Assembly (NCBI RefSeq): GCF_004769195.1
Contig: NZ_RQET01000004.1
Location: 806,001-870,000 of the forward strand
DNA: 64,000 nt
From: Leptospira fletcheri
GTDB lineage: Bacteria; Spirochaetota; Leptospiria; Leptospirales; Leptospiraceae
Direction: 5' to 3'
The notes beneath the pieces were generated by a model. The model ran no database searches, had not been told where the DNA came from, and saw nothing but the letters and a program-made list of their open reading frames with translations. Below, piece after piece: positions 11,065 through 20,395 of this stretch (its first letter is position 1; each line of letters begins with the position of its first letter). The position numbers and the translations under genes were made by a program.

Positions 11065-12327
11065 TCATTCAAGAAACGGATTCTTCCGTTTCGAATCCAG
11101 AAAACGGAATACCATCGGTAAAACGAATTCCTGAAATTCCGCGTTTAGTCTAGCTTCACCGCGGCAATCGAAATGGATTTGGTCTACAAACATCTCTTTC
11201 GGATAACGAAAATCGGGAAAAGAAAAGAAGGCCGCGTTCTTCCTGCTCTCGACCAGCTTTTTTACTGCGGAACGCACGGCTATGGAGTTCGCGGTATTTT
11301 CCAATTCCATGATTCCCGGCATGTACAAAAATCCGAAAAGGATTCCTTCCTTTTCGCAGAAATCGATCAAATCAACCAAAGAGGAAAAATCCTGCGAAAG
11401 AACCCGATTCTGGGATTCTATTGATTTTTCTAATATTTGCTTCACGTATTCGCGGGATTGGTACGTCTGGAGAGGATTCATTCGATTCGAGATATTGTAT
11501 TTTCCCCGGTTTAAATCCAACCATTCTTTGATTAGAATATTGTCCTGTAGCTGAGATCCGGGAGGCAAGCAGAGGCCTGCCTCGACTGCTTGGCAGGTGG
11601 AACAATTTCGAATCCAATCCGAGTTTTCCTTTTCGGTTTCCCAGTTGGAAAGGCTAAGAGAATTCTCGACGGACCTTCTGTATTTATAAGTGGAATATAA
11701 TAAAGGAGCGGCTTTGGATAGGATAAAGATCCGTTCCACTCCTTCGAATTGACCTGCTAGTTCCGAAAAGGAGAATTGGTGGAGATACCTTTGTCCGAAA
11801 AAATCCCAGAGAAAGGAATCTTCCCGCCGAGGATCCAGCGGATCCAAATTCGATTCGGTCTGTTGCTTGAAAAAAGTGTTTTTCCAGCCTTCCTTCCAGC
11901 GCCGTTCGGAATATTCCCCCAAACCCTCGTTTTTCATGGTCCTTAGGCCGGAAGGATCGTACAAAGGAGGACCGTATCCCTGGGAATACAATACGCTGCT
12001 GGCGGCGAAAAGTAATAGTTTCGGTTTCTTGTTTCCGAATTTTAAGTATTTCTCTAACAGGAATTTATAATATCTCGGTCCCATTGCGGGAAGGCTATGG
12101 TTATAAACTTCGTATGTCCCTTTTGTTCCGGCAAGAGCCATGCTTCGGGAATCCCCGAGGATGACGATATCGGCCTTTCCTTTTCCTGATTCGATCGTTT
12201 CCCGTTTGTAGTTCACGAAAAAGGTTTCCGGCTCCTCCATAAAATAACTGGGAAGGAAACGTACGACCGCTTCTAAAAGTGCGAAAAAAAAGACCGCGAT
12301 CAGAAGTCCGGAAAGTTTAGAACGCAA
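11065..12327 (-). CDS. DUF1574-like SGNH-fold membrane-anchored protein
   Basis: A 420-residue protein with one N-terminal membrane anchor (about 6-26) and a large outer domain. A GDSRSMAL motif at about residue 57 supplies a candidate nucleophilic Ser, and DQIHFDCRGEARLN near the C-terminus gives the Asp-x-x-His pair, together an SGNH/GDSL arrangement like that of AlgX/AlgJ acetyltransferases. Leptospira has families of such DUF1574 proteins. The gene follows an MBOAT acyltransferase gene and overlaps it by 11 bases, so the two are translationally linked. The likely job is moving an acyl group, delivered by MBOAT, onto an exported glycan. The target polymer is unknown. Confidence 0.75.
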   Translation of the reverse strand: MRSKLSGLLIAVFFFALLEAVVRFLPSYFMEEPETFFVNYKRETIESGKGKADIVILGDSRSMALAGTKGTYEVYNHSLPAMGPRYYKFLLEKYLKFGNKKPKLLLFAASSVLYSQGYGPPLYDPSGLRTMKNEGLGEYSERRWKEGWKNTFFKQQTESNLDPLDPRREDSFLWDFFGQRYLHQFSFSELAGQFEGVERIFILSKAAPLLYSTYKYRRSVENSLSLSNWETEKENSDWIRNCSTCQAVEAGLCLPPGSQLQDNILIKEWLDLNRGKYNISNRMNPLQTYQSREYVKQILEKSIESQNRVLSQDFSSLVDLIDFCEKEGILFGFLYMPGIMELENTANSIAVRSAVKKLVESRKNAAFFSFPDFRYPKEMFVDQIHFDCRGEARLNAEFQEFVLPMVFRFLDSKRKNPFLE

Positions 12328-13849
12328 AATAAATGACCTCCTTACCGAAGATTCCCTTCAGTACGACGGTTCCGAACAAAAGAATAAATACCGCGGCTTG
12401 GAGCCAAGCTCCTTTCTTCAGGAGAAAATATCTGTCTTTTCTCGTATAAACGAAATAATCGACAATCAGCAACGGGAGCGCGATCCGAAGCATTTCACCT
12501 AGATAATGGCTGACGGAAAGGACGCCGTTGACTTGTTCCGTCAGGTTCCAAGGGGAAAAAATCTGGGAATACAATAATAACATGTGGTGCGTATCGTACG
12601 CTCTAAATGCCACCGCGCTGAGTGCGAAGAGCAGGAACGTAAGGAGCCTGCTTCCTACGGCGGCGGGAATTCGGATCCACGCCGGCGACGGGACCGAAGA
12701 ATTCGACGGCGGGAAATTCCAGAGAATAATCATATAAACTACCGTAAAAATTCCGTTCAATAATCCCCAGGTGACGAAGGTCCAATTCGCGCCGTGCCAT
12801 AGGCCGGAAAGTCCGAATACGATTAGTATATTACGAATTTGTTTTGCTCTGCTTGTCCTATTTCCACCTAATGGGAAATATACGTATTCCCGGAACCACC
12901 GATTCAAAGTGACATGCCATCTCGTCCAAAGCTCTATGGGCGTAGCGGAATATTCCGGGGTTTCGAAATTTACGGTCAATTGGACTCCCAAAAATCGGGA
13001 GACTCCGAGCGCGATAAAGGAATAACCCGCAAAATCGCAATAAATCTGGATCAAAAAGCCGAGAGTGGCGACTAAAACTTGCCCCCCTCCCATTCCTAAA
13101 GCATGGTCGGGGTGGGCAAGATAGGCTTCCTTATTCGGAAAATAGATCTGATCCACTAAAGGACCTAGATTATCCGCTACATATACCTTTAGAAAATATC
13201 CTAGGAGTACGTCCCAAATCCCTTCCAAAAGGATTCCCGTGTCAGGAAATTTAGGTTTTTTTAATTGAGGCAGTAAATCGCCGGCTCTTTCTATCGGACC
13301 GGCCACCAATTGGGGAAAATAAGTCACAAAAAGTGCAAAATCGAAGAAATCTTTTTCCGCCCGGATTTGCCCTTTGTACACGTCTATTGTATAGGACATA
13401 GTCTGGAACGTGTAGAAGCTGATTCCAACGGGGAGGATTACGGATTTTAAAAGAAAGGAACCGTTTCCGCCGATCGTTTCCCAGCCTAGAAAACCTGCTA
13501 AAGAGTTCCACTGATGGACCATGCTGTCCGCGAAGAAATTGAAATATTTCATCGTAAACAGGATGCCTAAATTGGAAAGGATCGAAAAAAAGAGGAAGAT
13601 CCTTTTTCTTTTCCTGTCCGTATTTCCCTCTATTCCAAGGGCAGCAACGTAATCTACGAGCGTGCTTAAAACGATTAGGATGAGAAAGATCCAGTCCCAC
13701 CATCCGTAAAAGAAATAAGAGGCGGCCAAAAGCCAAAGATTCTGTCCTCTGGCTGCCCACGAATGCCGCTTAGCCCAGAGGCCTAAACCCAAAAAAACCG
13801 TATAAACTAGGATAAAAAATAGGAGAAATACGAACGTGTTGAAAAGCAT
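12317..13849 (-). CDS. MBOAT family membrane O-acyltransferase (AlgI/DltB-like)
   Basis: A polytopic 510-residue protein with roughly ten to twelve membrane segments. The MBOAT hallmarks are present: YFPQLVAGPIERAGDLLPQ, ELWTRWHVTLNRWFREYVYFPLGG and the putative active-site His in LSGLWHGANWTFVTWG. AlgI-type members pass acetyl groups from the cytoplasm across the membrane to periplasmic SGNH partners. The overlapping downstream SGNH-like gene supplies such a partner, so the pair probably modifies a surface or periplasmic polysaccharide. The product begins MLFNTFVFLLFFILVY. Confidence 0.88.
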   Translation of the reverse strand: MLFNTFVFLLFFILVYTVFLGLGLWAKRHSWAARGQNLWLLAASYFFYGWWDWIFLILIVLSTLVDYVAALGIEGNTDRKRKRIFLFFSILSNLGILFTMKYFNFFADSMVHQWNSLAGFLGWETIGGNGSFLLKSVILPVGISFYTFQTMSYTIDVYKGQIRAEKDFFDFALFVTYFPQLVAGPIERAGDLLPQLKKPKFPDTGILLEGIWDVLLGYFLKVYVADNLGPLVDQIYFPNKEAYLAHPDHALGMGGGQVLVATLGFLIQIYCDFAGYSFIALGVSRFLGVQLTVNFETPEYSATPIELWTRWHVTLNRWFREYVYFPLGGNRTSRAKQIRNILIVFGLSGLWHGANWTFVTWGLLNGIFTVVYMIILWNFPPSNSSVPSPAWIRIPAAVGSRLLTFLLFALSAVAFRAYDTHHMLLLYSQIFSPWNLTEQVNGVLSVSHYLGEMLRIALPLLIVDYFVYTRKDRYFLLKKGAWLQAAVFILLFGTVVLKGIFGKEVIYFAF

Positions 13850-14156
13850 CGGCTCGAAAACGGGTCTTCGACAGTTTTACGGACGAAGTGGACAGGTCAA
13901 CTTGAATGGGCAGGAGATCGAGTCAAATCTATGTCGCATTTCCGGTGTTGGAAAATTACCTTCCCGAAAGTCTGAGTATACTGCGGTACTTTCCTGTCTT
14001 TTTTTTCCGATTTCGGAAGTCCGATAAGATAAGCTTAAAAATAAATTGCTTTTTCGTGTCATTTTTAAATGAAAAAGTCGTAATATTCACTCTTTTGATG
14101 GATTGTAGTTGCACTCGGATTTCCGCAGTGTACGATCTTTCGGTGCCGTTTTGTTT
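13850..14156. other. Divergent intergenic region, MBOAT gene / sensor kinase
   Basis: About 307 bases separate the MBOAT start from the kinase start. Both transcription units must have their promoters here. I see AT-rich tracts, notably around 14030-14100, but no convincing -35/-10 pair, hairpin or repeat. A short open frame at 13836-14027 has no gene-like content. Confidence 0.5.
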
Positions 14157-15896
14157 ATGTTTACCTTAAGTTATTCCCAAAAATTGACGATCGGCTTCCT
14201 TCTTGCCGTATCAATGATCGCGGCAATAGGCGGAGCCTTCTTTTGGAATCATCTTACATTGGCCAAAGCGAAATCTTCGGAGGAGAATACGAGAGAGATT
14301 ATTCTGAAACTGGAATCAATTTCTTCTAATATTAAAGATTCTGAAATATTGGCGATCCGTTACGCGGGCGCAAACGGTGCAGCTTTCCGTGAAGACTTCG
14401 GAAGGTCCTTATATACTACGGAGATAAAGATCGTCGAACTGAGAATTTTGACTCGGGAAAATCCGAAGCAGCAGGAACGTGTCCGAAAACTTGAATCCCT
14501 GGTCCATTCCTTGGGTGACTCCGCACTTGCAGCAGTTCCCGTCAATTCGCCCTTTTGGGAAAAAATACTTGGGACATTGGAAGAGATGAAGATTGCCGAG
14601 AAGTCTTTGTTCCAGGAAAGGGCAGCGATATTCCAAACTAGGATAGATATCGGGCAGATCATCATTTTGGTATTTTCGGTCTTCAATCTTTTTCTTCTGA
14701 CCGCACTGTTTCAGATCTTAAAAAAGGAATCCGAAAGAAGGTTAAACGCGGAGAAAAATTTATCCGACCAGAACAGCCTTTTGGAATCGATCCTGAACAA
14801 TATGGCGGACGGGGTCTTTGCGATCGATAAGAAGGAACGGATCTTTCTTAGCAACGCTAGGATTCTGGAATTGGTGGGAAGTATTCCGGTTCTTCAGGAG
14901 GATTGGAGGGTTTGGATTCGGAAGGGCGGGCTTACGATCGCAAGAGTCGATTCTCCCGACGGTACGAATCTCGAAGACTCTTTGGTCGGTATTCAGGAGT
15001 TTTTCAAAAAGGAATCCAGCAAATTTTCCGTTCATGTAATCAAGCCGGGCCCGGAAGAATCCATTCTGGAAGTGAACGTAAGGTTACTTAAGGACCGTCT
15101 CGGCGATCCTATCGGTCGAGTGATTCTTTTGACGGAAGTCACGGATCGTTTTTTGAAGGAAAGGCAGATCAAGGAATTGAATCTGAGGCTGGAAAAAAAT
15201 CTAAAGAAGGCAGAAAATGCGAATCGGGAATTGGAGGCTTTCAGCTATTCCGTTTCCCACGATTTACGCTCCCCGATCCGTGGGATAGACGGGTTTACGA
15301 AAATTCTAGTGGAAGACTATTCCGAAGTTTTGGACGCCGAAGGCAATCGTCTCTTAGGCGTGATCATGAAAAACACGAAGGTCATGGGGCAATTGATCGA
15401 CGATCTTCTCGAGTTTTATAGAATTTCGAAGAACGAACCAAAATCGGACCCGGTCGATATGAATCGCCTCGTCAGAGATTGTATCGTTTCCTTAGAATTG
15501 AACCGAGCCACCTTCGTACACGACGTTCAGATCGCTGAATTGTCCCCTGCTTACGGAGATTCCTCCATGCTTAAACAGGTTTTTATGAACCTGATTTCCA
15601 ATGCTTTCAAATACTCTTCTAAAAAAAACGGCGCCTTGGTGGAGATCGGCGGCTCTATCGGAGACGGGGAGAACACATATTATGTTAGGGACAACGGGGC
15701 AGGATTCGACCATCAATATGCACATAAGTTATTTAAAATATTCCAAAGGTTGCATTCCTCCGATGAGTTTGAAGGAACCGGGATCGGGCTCGCGATAGTG
15801 GAAAAGATCGTGAGTCGTCACGGCGGAAGAGTTTGGGCCGAAGGAGAAAAAAACAAAGGGGCGACGTTCTATTTTACGTTGCCGTCGGAGGTTTAA
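14157..15896 (+). CDS. Membrane sensor histidine kinase with PAS-like domain
   Basis: From ATG 14157 the protein has 579 residues. Two membrane segments (about 11-30 and 166-186) enclose an extracytoplasmic helical domain that looks like a CHASE3-type four-helix sensor. A PAS-like domain follows (about 205-330). The kinase core has the phosphorylated His368 in FSYSVSHDLRSPIRG, the N-box NLISNAFKYSS, and G-boxes DNGAGFD and GTGIGLAIVEK. The FSYSVSHDLRSP H-box is typical of phytochrome/bacteriophytochrome-class kinases. The frame also opens at an upstream TTG (14109), but the ATG directly preceding the first membrane helix is preferred. A response regulator gene starts three bases after the stop. 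Confidence 0.88.
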   Translation: MFTLSYSQKLTIGFLLAVSMIAAIGGAFFWNHLTLAKAKSSEENTREIILKLESISSNIKDSEILAIRYAGANGAAFREDFGRSLYTTEIKIVELRILTRENPKQQERVRKLESLVHSLGDSALAAVPVNSPFWEKILGTLEEMKIAEKSLFQERAAIFQTRIDIGQIIILVFSVFNLFLLTALFQILKKESERRLNAEKNLSDQNSLLESILNNMADGVFAIDKKERIFLSNARILELVGSIPVLQEDWRVWIRKGGLTIARVDSPDGTNLEDSLVGIQEFFKKESSKFSVHVIKPGPEESILEVNVRLLKDRLGDPIGRVILLTEVTDRFLKERQIKELNLRLEKNLKKAENANRELEAFSYSVSHDLRSPIRGIDGFTKILVEDYSEVLDAEGNRLLGVIMKNTKVMGQLIDDLLEFYRISKNEPKSDPVDMNRLVRDCIVSLELNRATFVHDVQIAELSPAYGDSSMLKQVFMNLISNAFKYSSKKNGALVEIGGSIGDGENTYYVRDNGAGFDHQYAHKLFKIFQRLHSSDEFEGTGIGLAIVEKIVSRHGGRVWAEGEKNKGATFYFTLPSEV

Positions 15897-15899
15897 ATT

Positions 15900-16343
15900 A
15901 TGAATAACTCGAGGAATTTCGAGATTTTATATGCGGAAGATAATCCGAGCGACGCTGAATTAACTATGAGAGGATTTAAAAAGAGAAATCTGTTCAATCG
16001 TATCTCACATGTTCGGGACGGAGAGGAAGCTCTCGATTTCCTATTTTGTCGAGGGAAATTCGCGGATCGGGATGCAAATGAAGTTCCGTTATTCGTTCTT
16101 CTAGATTTAAAAATGCCTAAGGTGGACGGGTTGGAAGTTTTGAAAGCGATGAAGGCGGACAATAAGCTCAGAGTGGTTCCGGTCATTATGCTGACTTCCT
16201 CCTCCGAGGAGAAGGATATAGTGGAAAGTTACGAGTTAGGAGTGAACAGCTATATAGTCAAACCCGTGGAATTCGAGAAACTGATCACTACCGTCGCCGA
16301 AATCGGACAATATTGGTGTATCGTGAATAAATCGGTGATTTAA
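15900..16343 (+). CDS. Single-domain response regulator (Rcp1-like)
   Basis: A 147-residue receiver domain with no output domain. The acidic pocket is Glu13/Asp14 in [10 protein letters not shown], the phosphoacceptor is Asp69 in [11 protein letters not shown], and the conserved Lys lies in SYIVKPVEF. The insertion [16 protein letters not shown] before the phosphorylated strand is characteristic of the Rcp1 group, the partners of phytochrome-type kinases. It is placed three bases after the sensor kinase gene and one base before a receiver-kinase hybrid gene, so it is likely to be the phosphotransfer link between them. Confidence 0.92.
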   Translation: MNNSRNFEILYAEDNPSDAELTMRGFKKRNLFNRISHVRDGEEALDFLFCRGKFADRDANEVPLFVLLDLKMPKVDGLEVLKAMKADNKLRVVPVIMLTSSSEEKDIVESYELGVNSYIVKPVEFEKLITTVAEIGQYWCIVNKSVI

Positions 16344-16344
16344 A

Positions 16345-17481
16345 ATGAAACGTCTTAAATTTCTTTTTTTAGAGGATTCACCTACGGATTTGGAATTAAT
16401 CCAGAGAGAGCTTAAAAGAGGGGGTGTGGAATACGTCTCCCTACATGTACAGGATCGTGATGCCTATCTAAAGGCGATCGTGGAGGAAAAACCGGATTTT
16501 ATTTTTTCAGATTTTTCCCTGCCGAATTTCGACGGGTTGTCCGCATTAACTCTTGCAAAGGAAGCCTGTCCGTCCACGCCCTTCATTTTCGTTTCGGGAA
16601 CGTACGGAGAAGACGCGGCAATTCAGACATTAACCAGAGGCGCCACGGATTACGTATTAAAAGATCGTTTAGTGAAATTGGTTCCGGCGCTTAAAAGAGC
16701 TTTACGAGAGAATGAAGAAACCGAAGCCAGAAGAAAAGCCGAGCGGGACAAATTCGAGATAGAAGAACAACTTAGGCAGAGTCAGAAATTGGAGGCGATG
16801 GGCTTCTTAGCGGGAGCGATGGCGCATGAAATCAATAACCCGATTATGGCTATCATAGATTACGCCAGAATGATAGAAAAAGGCGAATCCGATACTGAGA
16901 AGGTGAAACGCATGGCGATTAAAATTCAGACCGAAGGGGAAAGGATTTCCGTTATGGTCAAGGACCTTCTTCGATTCGCGCGCCAGGAAAAGGGACAGTT
17001 CGAAAAGGTAAAGCTTACGCATAGCTTGATCAAAATGAAATCCATTTCGGAACAAAGAGCTAAGATGAGTAAAATTTTCCTGCAAGTCGACACAACGGAA
17101 GATGTGTGTCCGGTTTTATGCAAAGAGGGGCAGATCCTGCAAGTTCTTTTGAATTTGGTGAACAATTCCATAGATTCCTTGAACCAAAAAAACGAAGGTT
17201 ACTACGATGATAAGCGGGTAAGCGTTTTCGCTAAAATGGTGGACATGGGAAATAAACCTTGGGTTAGGATTACGGTCGAAGATACTGGAGTAGGAATTCC
17301 TCCCGAACTAGGTAGATCCATTTTTAATACGTTTTTCACAACCAAGGAAGCGGATAAGGGAACCGGTTTGGGCTTATCCGTAAGTCTGAGTATCGTAAAG
17401 GAACACGGAGGGTATCTTTCATTCGAAAGTGTGCCGATGGAGTATACGCGGTTTTTCTTGGATCTTCCCTGTGCGGTTTAA
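16345..17481 (+). CDS. Hybrid response regulator-histidine kinase, cytoplasmic
   Basis: The 378-residue protein carries a receiver domain first (Asp56 in FIFSDFSLPNFDG) and a kinase second, an order opposite to classical hybrid kinases. The H-box contains His161 in AMAHEINNP and the ATPase part has NLVNNSIDSL, DTGVGIP and GTGLGLSVSLSIV. There is no membrane segment or PAS domain. Phosphorylation of the receiver could switch the attached kinase on or off. With the two preceding genes it forms a tight three-gene relay; its own downstream target is not encoded next to it. Confidence 0.9.
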   Translation: MKRLKFLFLEDSPTDLELIQRELKRGGVEYVSLHVQDRDAYLKAIVEEKPDFIFSDFSLPNFDGLSALTLAKEACPSTPFIFVSGTYGEDAAIQTLTRGATDYVLKDRLVKLVPALKRALRENEETEARRKAERDKFEIEEQLRQSQKLEAMGFLAGAMAHEINNPIMAIIDYARMIEKGESDTEKVKRMAIKIQTEGERISVMVKDLLRFARQEKGQFEKVKLTHSLIKMKSISEQRAKMSKIFLQVDTTEDVCPVLCKEGQILQVLLNLVNNSIDSLNQKNEGYYDDKRVSVFAKMVDMGNKPWVRITVEDTGVGIPPELGRSIFNTFFTTKEADKGTGLGLSVSLSIVKEHGGYLSFESVPMEYTRFFLDLPCAV

Positions 17482-17540
17482 AGATAAAATTCGGTGGACC
17501 TTTCTTGGATCCATCGTTTATTATCGGATCTTAAAAGATT

Positions 17541-18815
17541 ATGCCTTTCGACGAATTATACAAACCTACGGACCCTAGCTTTAGACTGAGTAAGGATGCA
17601 GTCCGTTTCGCTTCCGATGTCTCCTTAGGAACCTTGGAAGGAGTCAGATCTTTCTTGACTTCTTCCTTCGACTGGATGTCCCAAAAGTTGACGGAATTGT
17701 CGGATACCCCCGTGCTGGAAAAAACGGAATTAGCTTCGCTTTTTCGGGAAACCGGCTCTTCCTTACAACGAGCTTCGGAAAAAACGAATTCAGGGTTGAT
17801 TCGGGCGCTTGAGTCCACTGCGGCAGCCATGCAAACCGCGTTGGGTTCTTTGGATCAGGCGGATTCGTTCGTTAAAAAAAAGCTCTTCGAGAATATCCCA
17901 GTGTCCAGTATCGTAGGGGAATCGTTTGCGGATTTCGTAACCACCTCGGCCATTCAACCTTCCTTTCGGTTGAACGGAAGAGATGCGAGTGCAAGCGAAG
18001 TGTTGCAGGATTGGCAACGCTCCGGTTTGACAAGAACGGTGCTATGCATACCGGGTCTGTTTTGCGACGAAGGACTCTGGAGCGCCGAAGGGCCGTTCAG
18101 TCCGGTTGCGACTATGGTTCGGGAAGGTTATTATCCGATATATCTACGTTTTAATCCCGGGGCCCATATTTCTAAAAACGGTGAGGCCTTGTATTCTCTT
18201 CTCAAGGATCTGTTTGCTCTGCCGGAATTTCAAGACGAGAAAACGGATTTTTTATCCTATAGTCAAGGTGGCCTGATTTTAAGGAGTGCCTTCTATCTAG
18301 CAGAGAAAGACGGATTTCGGTTTTCGGAAAAGATACGTCATGCGTTATTCGTGAGTTCGCCCGACGGCGGATCCTATATCGAAAAGATCGGATTTTGGCT
18401 CGGGTTAGGCGCGGAGTCCCTGCCCGTATTTCCGGTAAATCTGATCGGATACATAGGTAACCAAAGAAGCGACGCGATGAAGGATTTGTCGCACGGACTG
18501 ATCCGAGAGGAAGATTGGCAAAGAAAAGATCCGATCGGAAGATACGGACAGGAATTCTATTTCGGAGAACTGGACGAAGTGAATGCCACCCAGGTTTATA
18601 GCCTAGTGTCGGAAAAACCAGGCGATTGGTCGAACTGGATCGGAGACGGTATTGTGGAGAAATCCAGTTTGGAAGCTCTTTCCGAACGAGTGTATCGAAA
18701 GAAGGCAAATCCCGAAAAGAGAGTTCGAGTATTATTCGGTTTGTCTCATTATCAGATTCTGACTTCTCCCGGATTCCAAGAAGTGCTAACCGATTGTTTG
18801 AAAACAAACGAATAA
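17541..18815 (+). CDS. Alpha/beta-hydrolase, lipase/esterase-like
   Basis: A 424-residue protein. The first 140 residues are helical with no obvious family match. The hydrolase core follows, with an oxyanion-type strand TRTVLCIPGLFCDEGLW and nucleophile Ser241 in DFLSYSQGGL, an S-x-S-x-G form of the lipase elbow. The catalytic His is probably in LFGLSHYQILTSPGF close to the C-terminus, with an Asp in GDGIVEKSS. No signal peptide is visible. The fold suggests ester or lipid hydrolysis in the cytoplasm; substrate unknown. It lies 59 bases after the kinase operon and may be co-transcribed. Confidence 0.72.
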   Translation: MPFDELYKPTDPSFRLSKDAVRFASDVSLGTLEGVRSFLTSSFDWMSQKLTELSDTPVLEKTELASLFRETGSSLQRASEKTNSGLIRALESTAAAMQTALGSLDQADSFVKKKLFENIPVSSIVGESFADFVTTSAIQPSFRLNGRDASASEVLQDWQRSGLTRTVLCIPGLFCDEGLWSAEGPFSPVATMVREGYYPIYLRFNPGAHISKNGEALYSLLKDLFALPEFQDEKTDFLSYSQGGLILRSAFYLAEKDGFRFSEKIRHALFVSSPDGGSYIEKIGFWLGLGAESLPVFPVNLIGYIGNQRSDAMKDLSHGLIREEDWQRKDPIGRYGQEFYFGELDEVNATQVYSLVSEKPGDWSNWIGDGIVEKSSLEALSERVYRKKANPEKRVRVLFGLSHYQILTSPGFQEVLTDCLKTNE

Positions 18816-18927
18816 AAATTATATCGGTTGTTCTAAATAAAAAATCCGGAATATAAGTAATAAATAAGTAAGGCTTGGGTTCCCGATCAGGCAAGGAGGT
18901 AGGATATAGTAAAAACTTAGGTGAAAA

Positions 18928-20211
18928 ATGATGAAGAGAATGGTTCCGTTTTTGGTCCTCGCCCTGCTTTTGTCAGCCGGCAACGTCCTAATGGCGAGCC
19001 GGGGAGCGGTCGTCCCGAATCCGATCGATTTATTCGAGCAATCTCCGGAAGCGAAAGCGATCGGCATCCAAAGGCAAATCCAAAGAGAAGTTAATTTACC
19101 CGTTCATAAGGCGCTATTTTACGGGACCCACAATTCCTATAACAGTAAGGCATACGCAGGTCCTTTCTTTTCCTATTCGTTTCCCAACCAGCAATACTCG
19201 ATTACGGATCAGCTTCGGCTAGGAGCCAGATTCATCGAACTAGACGTGCATTACGTTTTGGGAGCGCATTTCGCGAAAGATTTTCTACTTTGTCACGCGC
19301 AAGCTAACGGAGTCGGGTGTAACGTCTTTGATCGCCCGGTAGGAAACGGACTCTCCGAGATCCAAAATTGGATCTCCGCACCTCAAAATCAGAACGAAAT
19401 CATTATCCTTTACATAGAGGATTATATAGACAATCGTGCGGATCAATTTTTGAGTATCGTCAAAAGTTACCTCGGCCCTTATCTCTACGAATATTCCACC
19501 GGAGCTTGCGGCGATGTTCCGAGTCCCGATAACATGCCTAAGTTAAAGGACATGCTTTCTTCCGGCAAAAGAATCCTCCTCATGAGCGACTTCTGCTATC
19601 CGGGCGTATGGAATTCTTACTTTAAGCAGATGTTCTTCGGGAATTTCTCCATCCACCCCAAGGATTTTCGAGGATATCCGGATTGTAACTGGAGTAGAAG
19701 TACCTACGATTCTTCTATGACCAGAGTATATAACGATAGCACGAATTACTTCGGAATCTACAACGGAGCAAAGGAAACAGGAGTATTTACGAATTCGAAT
19801 ATTCCGCAAATGTTATCCTGCGGCGTAAGTGTCTTCGGAATCGACCAATTTAATCCGGATTTCGCAAAATTAGGACTCTGGTCTTGGGGGGTCGGGGAAC
19901 CTAACAATTACAATAATAACGAACATTGCGCCCAGGTCAGAAGCGACGGTCGCTGGAACGACAATAATTGCTCCGTGAATTTCCGTTACGCCTGCAAAGA
20001 CGGTTCCGGAAATTGGGCGATTACGGATTCTTCCGGTAATTGGAGCAACGGCCGAAGCGCTTGTGCGGCGTACGGTTGGCAATTCTCTTCGCCTTTGACT
20101 CCGTATGAAACAACGAAACTGCAGGAAGCCAAAACTTCCAAAGGAGCCTCCGACGTTTGGGTCGATCTGACCGACCAATACAGGGAAGGTTATTGGGAAA
20201 GAGGTAGATAA
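18928..20211 (+). CDS. Secreted PI-PLC X-domain protein with C-type-lectin-like C-terminus
   Basis: The 427-residue product has a signal peptide (about 1-23). Residues 55-320 carry a phosphatidylinositol-specific phospholipase C X-like domain: His68 in GTHNSYNS, the GARFIELDVHY strand (99-109) and a second candidate catalytic His123 in LLCHAQ. Residues 319-356 hold the C-terminal half of a C-type lectin domain, with the carbohydrate/calcium motifs EPN (324-326) and WND (343-345) and disulfide Cys residues 334, 348 and 356. Residues 371-424 then look like the N-terminal half of such a domain (NWSNGRSACAAYGW and WVDLTD). The enzyme probably cleaves phosphoinositides or glycolipids outside the cell. 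A strong terminator follows. Confidence 0.8.
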   Translation: MMKRMVPFLVLALLLSAGNVLMASRGAVVPNPIDLFEQSPEAKAIGIQRQIQREVNLPVHKALFYGTHNSYNSKAYAGPFFSYSFPNQQYSITDQLRLGARFIELDVHYVLGAHFAKDFLLCHAQANGVGCNVFDRPVGNGLSEIQNWISAPQNQNEIIILYIEDYIDNRADQFLSIVKSYLGPYLYEYSTGACGDVPSPDNMPKLKDMLSSGKRILLMSDFCYPGVWNSYFKQMFFGNFSIHPKDFRGYPDCNWSRSTYDSSMTRVYNDSTNYFGIYNGAKETGVFTNSNIPQMLSCGVSVFGIDQFNPDFAKLGLWSWGVGEPNNYNNNEHCAQVRSDGRWNDNNCSVNFRYACKDGSGNWAITDSSGNWSNGRSACAAYGWQFSSPLTPYETTKLQEAKTSKGASDVWVDLTDQYREGYWERGR

Positions 20212-20248
20212 CCTTTTCGTTCCCAAACGGAATCCATCCTCATTACGC

Positions 20249-20295
20249 AACCGGTCCGGGGTCATTAGCCGCTTCCCCCCGACCGGTTTTTTTTT
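20249..20295 (+). terminator. Rho-independent terminator after the PI-PLC/lectin gene
   Basis: An eight-base perfect stem AACCGGTC (20249-20256) with GACCGGTT (20281-20288) is extended by a GGGG/CCCC pairing with one bulge, and is followed by an uninterrupted T-run to 20295. It lies 38 bases past the stop and is the clearest intrinsic terminator in the window. Confidence 0.85.
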
Positions 20296-20395
20296 ATCGA
20301 CGAGAAGTCTCCGAAGGTCGAATCTCAACCGAGCGGGATTTTTCAATAAATTTCGAATCATTCTCCCGATAAGGGCACAAAAAGGCATTCAGGCC

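Noticed and set aside
18788..18829. AACCGAT/ATCGGTT pair around the end of the lipase-like gene
   Set aside because: The stem is short, interrupted and overlaps the coding end, with no T-run; not called as a terminator.
18202..18894. A 230-codon open frame antisense to the lipase-like gene, and similar long shadows such as 33893-34447, 39568-40248 and 40035-40688
   Set aside because: They mirror real genes with recognised motifs, show Arg/Ser-rich composition, and lack ribosome-binding sites. They are products of codon bias.
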